64,000 bases of DNA from Ptiloglossa arizonensis (GCF_051014685.1 NW_027478715.1:310001-374000), one strand, 5' to 3'. Positions 13,299 through 27,819 are shown, counted from the stretch's first letter. Notes: generated by a model from the letters alone, not told the origin. Program-made: numbers and translations.

Positions 13299-13823
13299 GA
13301 ATAACCAGAACGGCCTCGGGGAAAAGTACGCATACCGTTGTAATCGGGCGAGTTTCTACTTTCAGATGCAACAGAAATTTTGCGGATTGGTCAATCCTTT
13401 CGCGAGATATGGCCGTTTGGAGGTTAGAAACGCTAGAACAACTCAAAATTTACGCAATTCTCATGCTCGAAACGAATAACTAGAACGGCCTAGGGGAAAC
13501 GTACGCATACCGTTGTAATCGGGCGAATTTCTACATTCAGATGCAACAGAAATTTTGCGGATTGGTCAATCCGTTCGCGAGATATGGCAGTTTGGATGTA
13601 AGAAACGCTTGAGAAACTCAAAATTTTCGCAGTTCTGAGGCTCGCAACGAATAACTAGAACGGCCTACGGGAAAAGTACGCATACCGTTGTAATCGGGCG
13701 AGTTTCTACTTTCAGATGCAACAGAAATTTTGCGGATTGGTCAATCCGTTCCCGAGATATGGCAGTTTGGAAGTAAGAAACGCTTGAGAAAATCAAAATT
13801 TTCTTAGTCCTGATGCTCGAAAC
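13299..13823. repeat. Marker cassette II, copy 2
   Basis: It has the three-subtype order, preceded by a 174-bp monomer reading AACAAAATTATGCGG. CGGCCTCGGGG is a private change. The following monomers (GCGTTGTTATCGG, then GACAAGTATAACTGG) are the same as at 22.6 kb. Confidence 0.88.
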
Positions 13824-15748
13824 GAATAACTAGAACGGCCTTGGGGAAAAGTGTACATAGCGTTGTTATCGGGCGAGTTTCTACTTTCAGATGCAACAGA
13901 AATTTTGCGGATTGGTCTATCCGTTCGCGAGATATGGCAGTTTGGAGGTAAGAAACGCTTGAGAAACTCAAAATTTTCGCAGTTCTGATGCTCGACAAGT
14001 ATAACTGGAACGGCCCAGGGGAAAAGTACGCATACCGTTGTAATCGGGCGAGTTTCTACTTTCAGACGCAACAGAAATTTTGCGGATTGGTCAATCCGTT
14101 CGCGAGGTATGGCAGTTTGGAGGTAAGAAACGCTTGAGAAACTCAAAATTTTCGCAGTTCTGATGCTCGAAACGAATAACCAGAACGGCCTAGGGGAAAA
14201 GTACGCATACCGTTGTAATCGGGCGAGTTTCTACTTTCAGATGCAACAGAAATTTTGCGGGTTGGTCAATCCGTTCGCGAGATATGGCAGTTTGGAGGTA
14301 AGAAACGCTTGAGAAACTCAGAATTTTCGCAGTTCTGATGCTCGAAACGAATAACTAGAACGGCCTGCGGGAAAAGTACGCATACCGTTGTAATCGGGCG
14401 TGTTTCTACTTTCAGATGCAACAGAAATTTTGCGGATTGGTCAATCCGTTCGCGAGATATGGCAGTTTGGAGGTAAGAAACGCTTGAGAAACTCAAAATA
14501 TTCGCAGTTCTGATGCTCGAAACGAATAATTAGAACGGCCTAGGGGAAAAGCACGCACACCGTTGTAATCGGGCGAGTTTCTAGTTTCAGATACAACAGA
14601 AATTTTGCGGATTGGTCAACCCGTTCGCAAGATATGGCAGTATGGAGGTAAGAAACGCTTGAGAAACGCAAAATTTTCGCAGTTCTGATGCTCGGGACGA
14701 ATAACTAGAACGGCCTAGGGGAAAAGTGTACATACCGTTGTAATCGGGCGAGTTTCTACTTTCAGATGCAACAGAAATTTTGCGGATTGGTCAATCCTTT
14801 CGCGAGATATGGCAGTTTGGAGGTTAGAAACGCTAGAACAACTCAAAATTTACGCAGTTCTGATGCTCGGGACGAATAACTAGAACGGCCTAGGGGAAAA
14901 GTGTACATACCGTTGTAATCGGGCGAGTTTCTACTTTCAGATGCAACAGAAATTTTGCGGATTGGTCAATCCTTTCGCGAGATATGGCAGTTTGGAGGTT
15001 AGAAACGCTAGAACAACTCAAAATTTACGCAGTTCTCATGCTCGAAACGAATAACTAGAACGGCCTAGGGGAAAAGTACGCATACCGTTGTAATCGGGCG
15101 AATTTCTACATTCAGATGCAACAGAAATTTTGCGGATTGGTCAATCCGTTCGCGAGATATGGCAGTTTGGATGTAAGAAACGCTTGAGAAACTCAAAATA
15201 TTCGCAGTTCTGATGCTCGAAACGAATAATTAGAACGGCCTAGGGGAAAAGTACGCATACCGTTGTAATCGGGCGTGTTTCTACTTTCAGATGCAACAGA
15301 AATTTTGCGGATTGGTCAATCCGTTCGCGAGATATGGCAGTTTGGAGGTAAGAAACGCTTGAGAAACTCAAAATATTCGCAGTTCTGATGCTCGAAACGA
15401 ATAATTAGAACGGCCTAGGGGAAAAGCACGCACACCGTTGTAATCGGGCGAGTTTCTAGTTTCAGATACAACAGAAATTTTGCGGATTGGTCAACCCGTT
15501 CGCAAGATATGGCAGTATGGAGGTAAGAAACGCTTGAGAAACGCAAAATTTTCGCAGTTCTGATGCTCGGGACGAATAACTAGAACGGCCTAGGGGAAAA
15601 GTGTACATACCGTTGTAATCGGGCGAGTTTCTACTTTCAGATGCAACAGAAATTTTGCGGATTGGTCAATCCTTTCGCGAGATATGGCAGTTTGGAGGTT
15701 AGAAACGCTAGAACAACTCAAAATTTACGCAGTTCTCATGCTCGAAAC

Positions 15749-16448
15749 GAATAACTAGAACGGCCTAGGGGAAAAGTACGCATACCGTTGTAATCGGGCG
15801 AATTTCTACATTCAGGTGCAACAGAAATTTTGCGGATTGGTCAATCCGTTCGCGAGATATGGCAGTTTGGATGTAAGAAACGCTTGAGAAACTCAAAATT
15901 TTCGCAGTTCTGATGCTCGAAACGAATAACTAGAACGGCCTACGGGAAAAGTACGCATACAATTGTAATCGGGCGAGTTTCTACTTTCAGATGCAACAGA
16001 AATTTTGCGGATTGGTCAATCCGTTCCCGAGATATGGCAGTTTGGAAGTAAGAAACGCTTGAGAAAATCAAAATTTTCGCAGTTCTGATGCTCGAAACGA
16101 ATAACTAGAACGGCCTACGGGAAAAGTGTACATAGCGTTGTAATCGGGCGAGTTTCTGCTTTCAGATGCAACAGAAATTTTGCGGATTGGTCAATCCGTT
16201 CGCGAGATATGGCAGTTTGGAGGTAAGAAACGCTTGAGAAATTCAAAATTTTCGCAGTTCTGATGCTCGACAAGCATAACTAGAACGGCCCAGGGGAAAA
16301 GTACGCATACCGTTGTAATCGGGCGAGTTTCTACTTTCAGATGCAACAGAAATTTTGCGGATTGGTCAATCCGTTCGCGAGATATGGCAGTTTGGAGGTA
16401 AGAAACGCTTGAGAAACTCAAAATATTCGCAGTTCTGATGCTCGAAAC
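15749..16448. repeat. Marker cassette I, copy at 15.7 kb
   Basis: It has the four-subtype order of the cassette, with CATTCAGGTGCAAC as a private change in the first monomer. It is followed by the monomer pair TTAGAGCGG/GCACGTACACC and AACCAG/AGGTGCAAC, as at 6475-6824. The similarity with the 5.3-6.8 kb region extends well beyond the cassette on both sides. Confidence 0.88.
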
Positions 16449-18023
16449 GAATAATTAGAGCGGCCTAGGGGAAAAGCACGTACACCGTTGTAATCGGGCG
16501 AGTTTCTACTTTCAGATACAACAGAAATTTTGCGGATTGGTCAATCCTTTCGCGAGATATGGCAGTTTGGAGGTAAGAAACGCTTGATAAACTCAAAATT
16601 TTCGCAGTTCTGATGCTCGAAACGAATAACCAGAACGGCCTAGGGGAAAAGTACGCATACCGTTGTAATCGGGCGAGTTTCTACTTTCAGGTGCAACAGA
16701 AATTTTGCGGATTTGTCAATCCGTTCGCGAGATGTGGCAGTTTGGAGGTAAGGAACGCTTGAGAAACTCAAAATTTTCGCAGTTGTGATGCTCGAAACGA
16801 ATAACCAGAACGGCCTAGGGGAAAAGTACGCATACCGTTGTAATCGGGCGAGTTTCTACTTTCAGGTGCAACAGAAATTTTGCGGATTTGTCAATCCGTT
16901 CGCGAGATGTGGCAGTATGGAGGTAAGAAACGCTTGAGAAACTCAAAATTTTCGCAGTTCTGATGCTCGAAACGAATAACTAAAACGGCCTAGGGGAAAA
17001 GTACACATACCGTTGTAATCGGGCGACTTTCTACTTTCAGATGCAACAGAAATTTTGCGGATTGGTCAATCCTTTCGCGAGATATGGCAGTTTGGAGGTT
17101 AGAAACGCTAGAACAACTCAAAATTTACGCAGTTCTCATGCTCGAAACGAATAACTAGAACGGCCTAGGGGAAAAGTACACATACCGTTGTAATCGGGGC
17201 GACTTTCTACTTTCAGATGCAACAGAAATTTTGCGGATTGGTCAATCCGTTCGCGAGATATGGCAGTTTGGATGTAAGAAACGCTTGAGAAACTCAAAAT
17301 TTTCGCAGTTCTGATGCACGAAACGAGTAACTAGAACGGCCTAGGGGAAAAGTACGCATACCGTTGTAATCGGGCGAGTTTCTACTTTCAGATGCAACAG
17401 AAATTTTGCGGATTGGTCCATCCGTTCGCGAGATATGGCAGTTTGGAGGTAAGAAACGCTTGAGAAACTCAAAATTTTCGCAGTTCTGATGCTCGACAAG
17501 CATAACTAGAACGGCCTAGGGGAAAAGTACGCATACCGTTGTAATCGGGCGAGTTTCTACTTTCAGATGCAACAGAAATTTTGCGGATTGGTCAATCCGT
17601 TCGCGAGATATGGCAGTTTGGATGTAAGGAACGCTTGAGAAACTCAAAATTTTCGCAGTTCTGATGCACGAAACGAGTAACTAGAACGGCCTAGGGGAAA
17701 AGTACGCATACCGTTGTAATCGGGCGAGTTTCTACTTTCAGATGCAACAGAAATTTTGCGGATTGGTCAATCCGTTCGCGAGATATGGGAGTTTGGAGGT
17801 AAGAAACACTTGAGAAACTCAAAATTTTCGCAGTTCTGATGCTCGACAAGCATAACTAGAACGGCCTAGGGGAAAAGTACACATACCGTTGTAATCGGGC
17901 GAGTTTCTACTTTCAGATGCAACAAAATTATGCGGATTGGTCAATCCTTTCGCGAGATATGGCAGTTTGGAGGTAAGAAACGCTAGAGAAACTCAACATT
18001 TTCGTAGTTCTGATGCTCGAAAC

Positions 18024-18548
18024 GAATAACCAGAACGGCCTAGGGGAAAAGTACGCATACCGTTGTAATCGGGCGAGTTTCTACTTTCAGATGCAACAGA
18101 AATTTTGCGGATTGGTCAATCCTTTCGCGAGATATGGCCGTTTGGAGGTTAGAAACGCTAGAACAACTCAAAATTTACGCAATTCTCATGCTCGAAACGA
18201 ATAACTAGAACGGCCTAGGGGAAACGTACGCATACCGTTGTAATCGGGCGAATTTCTACATTCAGATGCAACAGAAATTTTGCGGATTGGTCAATCCGTT
18301 CGCGAGATATGGCAGTTTGGATGTAAGAAACGCTTGAGAAACTCAAAATTTTCGCAGTTCTGAGGCTCGCAACGAATAACTAGAACGGCCTACGGGAAAA
18401 GTACGCATACCGTTGTAATCGGGCGAGTTTCTACTTTCAGATGCAACAGAAATTTTGCGGATTGGTCAATCCGTTCCCGAGATATGGCAGTTTGGAAGTA
18501 AGAAACGCTTGAGAAAATCAAAATTTTCGCAGTCCTGATGCTCGAAAC
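18024..18548. repeat. Marker cassette II, copy 3
   Basis: It has the three-subtype order with TTCGCAGTCC instead of TTCTTAGTCC in the last monomer. It is preceded by CTCAACATTTTCGTAG, a pair of changes shared only with 27.8 kb. It lies inside the left copy of the 4.34 kb duplication. Confidence 0.88.
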
Positions 18549-19073
18549 GAATAACTAGAACGACCTACGGGAAAAGTACGCATACCGTTGTAATCGGGCG
18601 TGTTTCTACTTTCAGATGCAACAGAAATTTTGCGGATTGGTCAATCCGTTCGCGAGATATGGCAGTTTGGAGGTAAGAAACGCTTGAGAAACTCAAAATA
18701 TTCGCAGTTATGATGCTCGAAACGAATAATTAGAACGGCCTAGGGGAAAGGCACGCACACCTTTGTAATCGGGCGAGTTTCTAGTTTCAGATACAACAGA
18801 AATTTTGCGGTTTGGTCAACCCGTTCGCAAGATATGGCAGTATGGAGGTAAGAAACGCTTGAGAAACGCAAAATTTTCGCAGTTCTGATGCTCGGGGAGA
18901 ATAACCAGAACGGCCTAGGGGAAAAGTACGCATACCGTTGTAATCGGGCGAGTTTCTACTTTCAGATGCAACAGAAATTTTGCGGATTGGTCAATCCTTT
19001 CGCGAGATATGGCAGTTTGGAGGTTAGAAACGCTAGAACAAATCAAAATTTACGCAGTTCTCATGCTCGAAAC

Positions 19074-19773
19074 GAATAACTAGAACGGCCTAGGGGAAAA
19101 GTACGCATACCGTTGTAATCGGGCGAATTTCTACATTCAGATGCAACAGAAATTTTGCGGATTGGTCAATCCGTTCGCGAGATATGGCAGTTTGGATGTA
19201 AGAAACGCTTGAGAAACTCAAAATTTTCGCAGTTCTGATGCTCGAAACGAATAACTAGAACGGCCTACGGGAAAAGTACGCATACAATTGTAATCGGGCG
19301 AGTTTCTACTTTCAGATGCAACAGACATTTTGCGGATTGGTCAATCCGTTCCCGAGATATGGCAGTTTGGAAGTAAGAAACGCTTGAGAAAATCAAAATT
19401 TTCGCAGTTCTGATGCTCGAAACGAATAACTAGAACGGCCTACGGGAAAAGTGTACATAGCGTTGTAATCGGGCGAGTTTCTGCTTTCAGATGCAACAGA
19501 AATTTTGCGGATTGGTCAATCCGTTCGCGAGATATGGCAGTTTGGAGGTAAGAAACGCTTGAGAAATTCAAAATTTTCGCAGTTCTGATGCTCGACAAGC
19601 ATAACTAGAACGGCCCAGGGGAAAAGTACGCATACCGTTGTAATCGGGCGAGTTTCTACTTTCAGATGCAACAGAAATTTTGCGGATTGGTCAATCCGTT
19701 CGCGAGATATGGCAGTTTGGAGGTAAGAAACGCTTGAGAAACTCAAAATTTTCGCAGTTCTGATGCTCGAAAC
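19074..19773. repeat. Marker cassette I, copy at 19.1 kb
   Basis: It has the four-subtype order, with AACAGACATTTTGCGG as a private change in the second monomer. That change is shared with the copy at 28870 and absent elsewhere. The two monomers that follow the cassette at 6.5, 16.4 and 24.5 kb are missing here, and the array goes straight to the GTGTACATA/CAATTCG subtype. Confidence 0.88.
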
Positions 19774-21360
19774 GAATAACTAGAACGGCCTAGGGGAAAA
19801 GTGTACATACCGTTGTAATCGGGCGAGTTTCTACTTTCAGATGCAACAGAAATTTTGCGGATTGGTCAATTCGTTCGCGAGATGTGGCAGTTTGTAGGTA
19901 AGAAACGCTTGAGAAACTCAAAATCTTCGCAGTTCTGATGCTCGAAACGAACAACTAGAACGGCCTAGGGGAAAAGTACGCATACCGCTGTAATCGGGCG
20001 AGTTTCTACTTTCAGACACAACAGAAATTTTGCGGATTGGTCAATCCTTTCGCGAGATATGGCAGTTTGGAGGTAAGAAACGCTTGATAAACTCAAAATT
20101 TTCGCAGTTCTGATGCTCGAAACGAATAACTAGAACGGCCTAGGCGAAAAGTGTACAAACCGTTGTAATCGGGCGAGTTTCTACTTTCAGATGCAAAAGA
20201 AATTTTGCGGATTGGTCAATCCGTTCGCGAGATATGGCAGTTTGGATGTAAGAAACGCTTGAGAAACCCAAAATTTTCGCAGTTCTGAGGCTCGAAACGA
20301 ATAACTAGGACGGCCTACGGGAAAAGTACGCATACCGTTGTAATCGGGCGAGTTTCTACTTTCAGATGCAACAGAAATTTTGCGGATTGGTCAATCCGTT
20401 CCCGAGATATGGCAGTTTGGAAGTAAGAAACGCTTGAGAAAATCAAAATTTTCGCAGTCCTGATGCTCGAAACGAATAACTAGAACGGCCTTGGGGAAAA
20501 GTGTACATAGCGTTGTTATCGGGCGAGTTTCTACTTTCAGATGCAACAGAAATTTTGCGGATTTGTCTATCCGTTCGCGAGATATGGCAGTTTGGAGGTA
20601 AGAAACGCTTGAGAAACTCAAAATTTTCGCAGTTCTGATGCTCGACAAGTATAACTGGAACGGCCCAGGGGAAAAGTACGCATACCGTTGTAATCGGGCG
20701 AGTTTCTACTTTCAGATGCAACAGAAATTTCACGGATTGTTCAATCCGTTCGCGAGATATGGCAGTTTGGAGGTAAGAAACGCTTGAGAAACTCAAAATT
20801 TTCGCAGTTCTGATGCTCGAAACGAATAACCAGAACGGCCTAGGGGAAAAGTACGCATACCGTTGTAATCGGGCGAGTTTCTACTTTCAGATGCAACAGA
20901 AATTTTGCGGGTTGGACAATCCGTTCGCGAGATATGGCAGTTTGGATGTAAGAAACGCTTGAGAAACTCAAAATTTTCGCAGTTCTGAGGCTCGAAACGA
21001 ATAACTAGAACGGCCTACGGGAAAAGTACGCATACCGTTGTAATCGGGCGAGTTTCTACTTTCAGATGCAACAGAAATTTTGCGGATTGGTCAATCCGTT
21101 CCCGAGATATGGCAGTTTGGAAGTAAGAAACGCTTGAGAAAATCAAAATTTTCGCAGTCCTGATGCTCGAAACGAATAACTAGAACGGCCTTGGGGAAAA
21201 GTGTACATAGCGTTGTTATCGGGCGAGTTTCTACTTTCAGATGCAACAGAAATTTTGCGGATTGGTCTATCCGTTCGCGAGATATGGCAGTTTGGAGGTA
21301 AGAGACGCTTGAGAAACTCAAAATTTTCGCAGTTCTGATGCTCGACAAGCATAACTAGAA

Positions 21361-21534
21361 CGGCCTAGGGGAAAAGTACACATACCGTGTAATTGGCCGA
21401 GTTTCTACTTTCAGATGCAACAGAAATTTTGCGGGTTGGTCAATCCGTTCGCGAGATATGGCAGTTTGGAGGTAAGAAACGCTTGAGAAACTCAGAATTT
21501 TCGCAGTTCTGATGCTCGAAACGAATAACTAGAA
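21361..21534. repeat. 174-bp monomer with the CCGTGTAATTGG deletion
   Basis: The usual CCGTTGTAATCGG reads CCGTGTAATTGG, a one-base deletion plus a linked substitution. The same pair occurs near 26459, 31182, 32756, 34155 and 62848, always with TACACATA upstream and GGGTTGG downstream. All six copies descend from one mutated monomer. Confidence 0.88.
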
Positions 21535-22046
21535 CGGCCTACGGGAAAAGTACGCATACCGTTGTAATCGAGCGTGTTTCTACTTTCAGATGCAACAGAA
21601 ATTTTGCGGATTCGTCAATCCGTTCGCGAGATATGGCAGTTTGGAGGTAAGAAACGCTTGAGAAACTCAAAATATTCGCAGTTCTGATGCTCGAAACGAA
21701 TAATTAGAACGGCCTAGGGGAAAAGCACGCACACCGTTGTAATCGGGCGAGTTTCTAGTTTCAGATACAACAGAAACTTTGCGGATTGGTCCATCCGTTC
21801 GCGAGATATGGCAGTTTGGATGTAAGGAACGCTTGAGAAACTCAAAATTTTCGCAGTTCTGATGCACGAAACGAGTAACTAGAACGGCCTAGGGGAAAAG
21901 TACGCATACCGTTGTAATCGGGCGAGTTTCTACTTTCAGATGCAACAAAATTATGCGGATTGGTCAATCCTTTCGCGAGATATGGCAGTTTGGAGGTAAG
22001 AAACGCTAGAGAAACTCAAAATTTTCGCAGTTCTGATGCTCGAAAC

Positions 22047-22571
22047 GAATAACCAGAACGGCCTAGGGGAAAAGTACGCATACCGTTGTAATCGGGCGAG
22101 TTTCTACTTTCAGATGCAACAGAAATTTTGCGGATTGGTCAATCCTTTCGCGAGATATGGCCGTTTGGAGGTTAGAAACGCTAGAACAACTCAAAATTTA
22201 CGCAATTCTCATGCTCGAAACGAATAACTAGAACGGCCTAGGGGAAACGTACGCATACCGTTGTAATCGGGCGAATTTCTACATTCAGATGCAACAGAAA
22301 TTTTGCGGATTGGTCAATCCGTTCGCGAGATATGGCAGTTTGGATGTAAGAAACGCTTGAGAAACTCAAAATTTTCGCAGTTCTGAGGCTCGCAACGAAT
22401 AACTAGAACGGCCTACGGGAAAAGTACGCATACCGTTGTAATCGGGCGAGTTTCTACTTTCAGATGCAACAGAAATTTTGCGGATTGGTCAATCCGTTCC
22501 CGAGATATGGCAGTTTGGAAGTAAGAAACGCTTGAGAAAATCAAAATTTTCTTAGTCCTGATGCTCGAAAC
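22047..22571. repeat. Marker cassette II, copy 4
   Basis: It has the three-subtype order with TTCTTAGTCC. Upstream it is preceded by the 174-bp AACAAAATTATGCGG monomer, and downstream it matches 13.8 kb. It lies just past the end of the left copy of the 4.34 kb duplication. Confidence 0.88.
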
Positions 22572-23796
22572 GAATAACTAGAACGGCCTTGGGGAAAAGT
22601 GTACATAGCGTTGTTATCGGGCGAGTTTCTACTTTCAGATGCAACAGAAATTTTGCGGATTGGTCTATCCGTTCGCGAGATATGGCAGTTTGGAGGTAAG
22701 AAACGCTTGAGAAACTCAAAATTTTCGCAGTTCTGATGCTCGACAAGTATAACTGGAACGGCCCAGGGGAAAAGTACGCATACCGTTGTAATCGGGCGAG
22801 TTTCTACTTTCAGATGCAACAGAAATTTTGCGGATTGGTCAATCCGTTCGCGAGGTATGGCAGTTTGGAGGTAAGAAACGCTTGAGAAACTCAAAATTTT
22901 CGCAGTTCTGATGCTCGAAACGAATAACCAGAACGGCCTAGGGGAAAAGCACGCACACCGTTGTAATCGGGCGAGTTTCTAGTTTCAGATACAACAGAAA
23001 TTTTGCGGATTGGTCAACCCGTTCGCAAGATATGGCAGTATGGAGGTAAGAAACGCTTGAGAAACGCAAAATTTTCGCAGTTCTGATGCTCGGGACGAAT
23101 AACTAGAACGGCCTAGGGGAAAAGTGTACATACCGTTGTAATCGGGCGAGTTTCTACTTTCAGATGCAACAGAAATTTTGCGGATTGGTTAATCCTTTCG
23201 CGAGATATGGCAGTTTGGAGGTTAGAAACGCTAGAACAACTCAAAATTTACGCAGTTCTCATGCTCGAAACGAATAACTAGAACGGCCTAGGGGAAAAGT
23301 ACGCATACCGTTGTAATCGGGCGAATTTCTACATTCAGATGCAACAGAAATTTTGCGGATTGGTCAATCCGTTCGCGAGATATGGCAGTTTGGAGGTAAG
23401 AAACGCTTGAGAAACTCAAAATATTCGCAGTTCTGATGCTCGAAACGAATAATTAGAACGGCCTAGGGGAAAAGCACGCACACCGTTGTAATCGGGCGAG
23501 TTTCTAGTTTCAGATACAACAGAAATTTTGCGGATTGGTCAACCCGTTCGCAAGATATGGCAGTATGGAGGTAAGAAACGCTTGAGAAACGCAAAATTTT
23601 CGCAGTTCTGATGCTCGGGACGAATAACTAGAACGGCCTAGGGGAAAAGTGTACATACCGTTGTAATCGGGCGAGTTTCTAATTTCAGATGCAACAGAAA
23701 TTTTGCGGATTGGTCAATCCTTTCGCGAGATATGGCAGTTTGGAGGTTAGAAACGCTAGAACAACTCAAAATTTACGCAGTTCTCATGCTCGAAAC

Positions 23797-24496
23797 GAAT
23801 AACTAGAACGGCCTAGGGGAAAAGTACGCATACCGTTGTAATCGGGCGAATTTCTACATTCAGATGCAACAGAAATTTTGCGGATTGGTCAATCCGTTCG
23901 CGAGATATGGCAGTTTGGATGTAAGAAACGCTTGAGAAACTCAAAATTTTCGCAGTTCTGATGCTCGAAACGAATAACTAGAACGGCCTACGGGAAAAGT
24001 ACGCATACAATTGTAATCGGGCGAGTTTCTACTTTCAGATGCAACAGAAATTTTGCGGATTGGTCAATCCGTTCCCGAGATATGGCAGTTTGGAAGTAAG
24101 AAACGCTTGAGAAAATCAAAATTTTCGCAGTTCTGATGCTCGAAACGAATAACTAGAACGGCCTACGGGAAAAGTGTACATAGCGTTGTAATCGGGCGAG
24201 TTTCTGCTTTCAGATGCAACAGAAATTTTGCGGATTGGTCAATCCGTTCGCGAGATATGGCAGTTTGGAGGTAAGAAACGCTTGAGAAATTCAAAATTGT
24301 CGCAGTTCTGATGCTCGACAAGCATAACTAGAACGGCCCAGGGGAAAAGTACGCATACCGTTGTAACCGGGCGAGTTTCTACTTTCAGATGCAACAGAAA
24401 TTTTGCGGATTGGTCAATCCGTTCGCGAGATATGGCAGTTTGGAGGTAAGAAACGCTTGAGAAACTCAAAATATTCGCAGTTCTGATGCTCGAAAC
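23797..24496. repeat. Marker cassette I, copy at 23.8 kb
   Basis: It has the four-subtype order, offset 4,723 bp from the 19.1 kb copy. Private changes are CAAAATTGTCGC in the third monomer and GTTGTAACCGGGC in the fourth. The two-monomer pair lost at 19.8 and 29.6 kb is still present at 24497-24846. Confidence 0.88.
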
Positions 24497-27400
24497 GAAT
24501 AATTAGAGCGGCCTAGGGGAAAAGCACGTACACCGTTGTAATCGGGCGAGTTTCTACTTTCAGATACAACAGAAATTTTGCGGATTGGTCAATCCTTTCG
24601 CGAGATATGGCAGTTTGGAGGTAAGAAACGCTTGATAAACTCAAAATTTTCGCAGTTCTGATGCTCGAAACGAATAACCAGAACGGCCTAGGGGAAAAGT
24701 ACGCATACCGTTGTAATCGGGCGAGTTTCTACTATCAGGTGCAACAGAAATTTTGCGGATTTGTCAATCCGTTCGCGAGATGTGGCAGTTTGGAGGTAAG
24801 GAACGCTTGAGAAACTCAAAATTTTCGCAGTTCTGATGCTCGAAACGAATAACTAGAACGGCCTAGGGGAAAAGTGTACATACCGTTGTAATCGGGCGAG
24901 TTTCTACTTTCAGATGCAACAGAAATTTTGCGGATTGGTCAATTCGTTCGCGAGATGTGGCAGTTTGTAGGTAAGAAACGCTTGAGAAACTCAAAATCTT
25001 CGCAGTTCTGATGCTCGAAACGAACAACTAGAACGGCCTAGGGGAAAAGTACGCATACCGCTGTAATCGGGCGAGTTTCTACTTTCAGACACAACAGAAA
25101 TTTTGCGGATTGGTCAATCCTTTCGCGAGATATGGCAGTTTGGAGGTAAGAAACGCTTGATAAACTCAAAATTTTCGCAGTTCTGATGCTCGAAACGAAT
25201 AACTAGAACGGCCTAGGCGAAAAGTGTACAAACCGTTGTAATCGGGCGAGTTTCTACTTTCAGATGCAACAGAAATTTTGCGGATTGGTCAATCCGTTCG
25301 CGAGATATGGCAGTTTGGATGTAAGAAACGCTTGAGAAACTCAAAATTTTCGCAGTTCTGAGGCTCCAAACGAATAACTAGGACGGCCTACGGGAAAAGT
25401 ACGCATACCGTTGTAATCGGGCGAGTTTCTACTTTCAGATGCAACAGAAATTTTGCGGATTGGTCAATCCGTTCCCGAGATATGGCAGTTTGGAAGTAAG
25501 AAACGCTTGAGAAAATCAAAATTTTCGCAGTCCTGATGCTCGAAACGAATAACTAGAACGGCCTTGGGGAAAAGTGTACATAGCGTTGTTATCGGGCGAG
25601 TTTCTACTTTCAGATGCAACAGAAATTTTGCGGATTTGTCTATCCGTTCGCGAGATATGGCAGTTTGGAGGTAAGAAACGCTTGAGAAACTCAAAATTTT
25701 CGCAGTTCTGATGCTCGACAAGTATAACTGGAACGGCCCAGGGGAAAAGTACGCATACCGTTGTAATCGGGCGAGTTTCTACTTTCAGATGCAACAGAAA
25801 TTTTACGGATTGTTCAATCCGTTCGCGAGATATGGCAGTTTGGAGGTAAGAAACGCTTGAGAAACTCAAAATTTTCGCAGTTCTGATGCTCGAAACGAAT
25901 AACCAGAACGGCCTAGGGGAAAAGTACGCATACCGTTGTAATCGGGCGAGTTTCTACTTTCAGATGCAACAGAAATTTTGCGGGTTGGACAATCCGTTCG
26001 CGAGATATGGCAGTTTGGATGTAAGAAACGCTTGAGAAACTCAAAATTTTCGCAGTTCTGAGGCTCGAAACGAATAACTAGAACGGCCTACGGGAAAAGT
26101 ACGCATACCGTTGTAATCGGGCGAGTTTCTACTTTCAGATGCAACAGAAATTTTGCGGATTGGTCAATCCGTTCCCGAGATATGGCAGTTTGGAAGTAAG
26201 AAACGCTTGAGAAAATCAAAATTTTCGCAGTCCTGATGCTCGAAACGAATAACTAGAACGGCCTTGGGGAAAAGTGTACATAGCGTTGTTATCGGGCGAG
26301 TTTCTACTTTCAGATGCAACAGAAATTTTGCGGATTGGTCTATCCGTTCGCGAGATATGGCAGTTTGGAGGTAAGAGAAGCTTGAGAAACTCAAAATTTT
26401 CGCAGTTCTGATGCTCGACAAGCATATCTAGAACGGCCTAGGGGAAAAGTACACATACCGTGTAATTGGGCGAGTTTCTACTTTCAGATGCAACAGAAAT
26501 TTTGCGGGTTGGTCAATCCGTTCGCGTGATATGGCAGTTTGGAGGTAAGAAACGCTTGAGAAACTCAGAATTTTCGCAGTTCTGATGCTCGAAACGAATA
26601 ACTAGAACGGCCTACGGGAAAAGTACGCATACCGTTGTAATCGAGCGTGTTTCTACTTTCAGATGCAACAGAAATTTTGCGGATTGGTCAATCCGTTCGC
26701 GAGATATGGCAGTTTGGAGGTAAGAAACACTAGAGAAACTCAAAATATTCGCAGTTCTGATGCTCGAAACGAATAATTAGAACGGCCTAGGGGAAAAGCA
26801 CGCACACCGTTGTAATCGGGCGAGTTTCTACTTTCATATACAACAGAAATTTTGCGGATTGGTCAACCCGTTCGCAAGATATGGCAGTATGGAGGTAACA
26901 AACGCTTGAGAAACGCAAAATTTTCGCAGTTCTGATGCTCGAAACGAATAACTAAAACGGCCTAGGGGAAAAGTACACATACCGTTGTAATCGGGCGACT
27001 TTCTACTTTCAGATGCAACAGAAATTTTGCGGATTGGTCAATCCTTTCGCGAGATATGGCAGTTTGGAGGTTAGAAACGCTAGAACAACTCAAAATTTAC
27101 GCAGTTCTCATGCTCGAAACGAATAATTAGAACGGCCTAGGGGAAAAGTACACATACCGTTGTAATCGGGCGACTTTCTACTTTCAGATGCAACAGAAAT
27201 TTTGCGGTTTGGTCAATCCGTTCGCGAGATATGGCAGTTTGGATGTAAGAAACGCTTGAGAAACTCAAAATTTTCGCAGTTCTGATGCTCGACAAGCATA
27301 ACTAGAACGGCCTAGGGGAAAAGTACGCATACCGTTGTAATCGGGCGAGTTTCTACTTTCAGATGCAACAGAAATTTTGCGGATTGGTCAATCCGTTCGC

Positions 27401-27819
27401 GAGATATGGCAGTTTGGATGTAAGGAACGCTTGAGAAACTCAAAATTTTCGCAGTTCTGATGCACGAAACGAGTAACTAGAACGGCCTAGGGGAAAAGTA
27501 CGCATACCGTTGTAATCGGGCGAGTTTCTACTTTCAGATGCAACAGAAATTTTGCGGATTGGTCAATCCGTTCGCGAGATATGGGAGTTTGGAGGTAAGA
27601 AACACTTGAGAAACTCAAAATTTTCGCAGTTCTGATGCTCGACAAGCATAACTAGAACGGCCTAGGGGAAAAGTACACATACCGTTGTAATCGGGCGAGT
27701 TTCTACTTTCAGATGCAACAAAATTATGCGGATTGGTCAATCCTTTCGCGAGATATGGCAGTTTGGAGGTAAGAAACGCTAGAGAAACTCAACATTTTCG
27801 TAGTTCTGATGCTCGAAAC

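Larger units (their letters stand above)
17447..21790. repeat. Left copy of a 4.34 kb segmental duplication
   Basis: About 25 monomers match 27243-31586 at a constant lag of 9,796 bp, including rare private variants: CAACATTTTCGTAG, CGGGGAGAATAA, ACACCTTTGTAATC, GATGCAAAAGAAA, GAAATTTCACGG and CCGTGTAATTGGCCG. By eye only a handful of single-base differences separate the copies. The match fails on the left at GGAGGT versus GGATGT, and on the right where CCATCCG here faces CAACCCG there. Confidence 0.9.

Noticed and set aside
13288..13479. Plus-strand 63-codon frames recurring at 13.3, 18.0, 22.0 and 27.8 kb
   Set aside because: These coincide with marker cassette II copies and span a monomer boundary. 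Recurrence is explained by block duplication, not by coding conservation.
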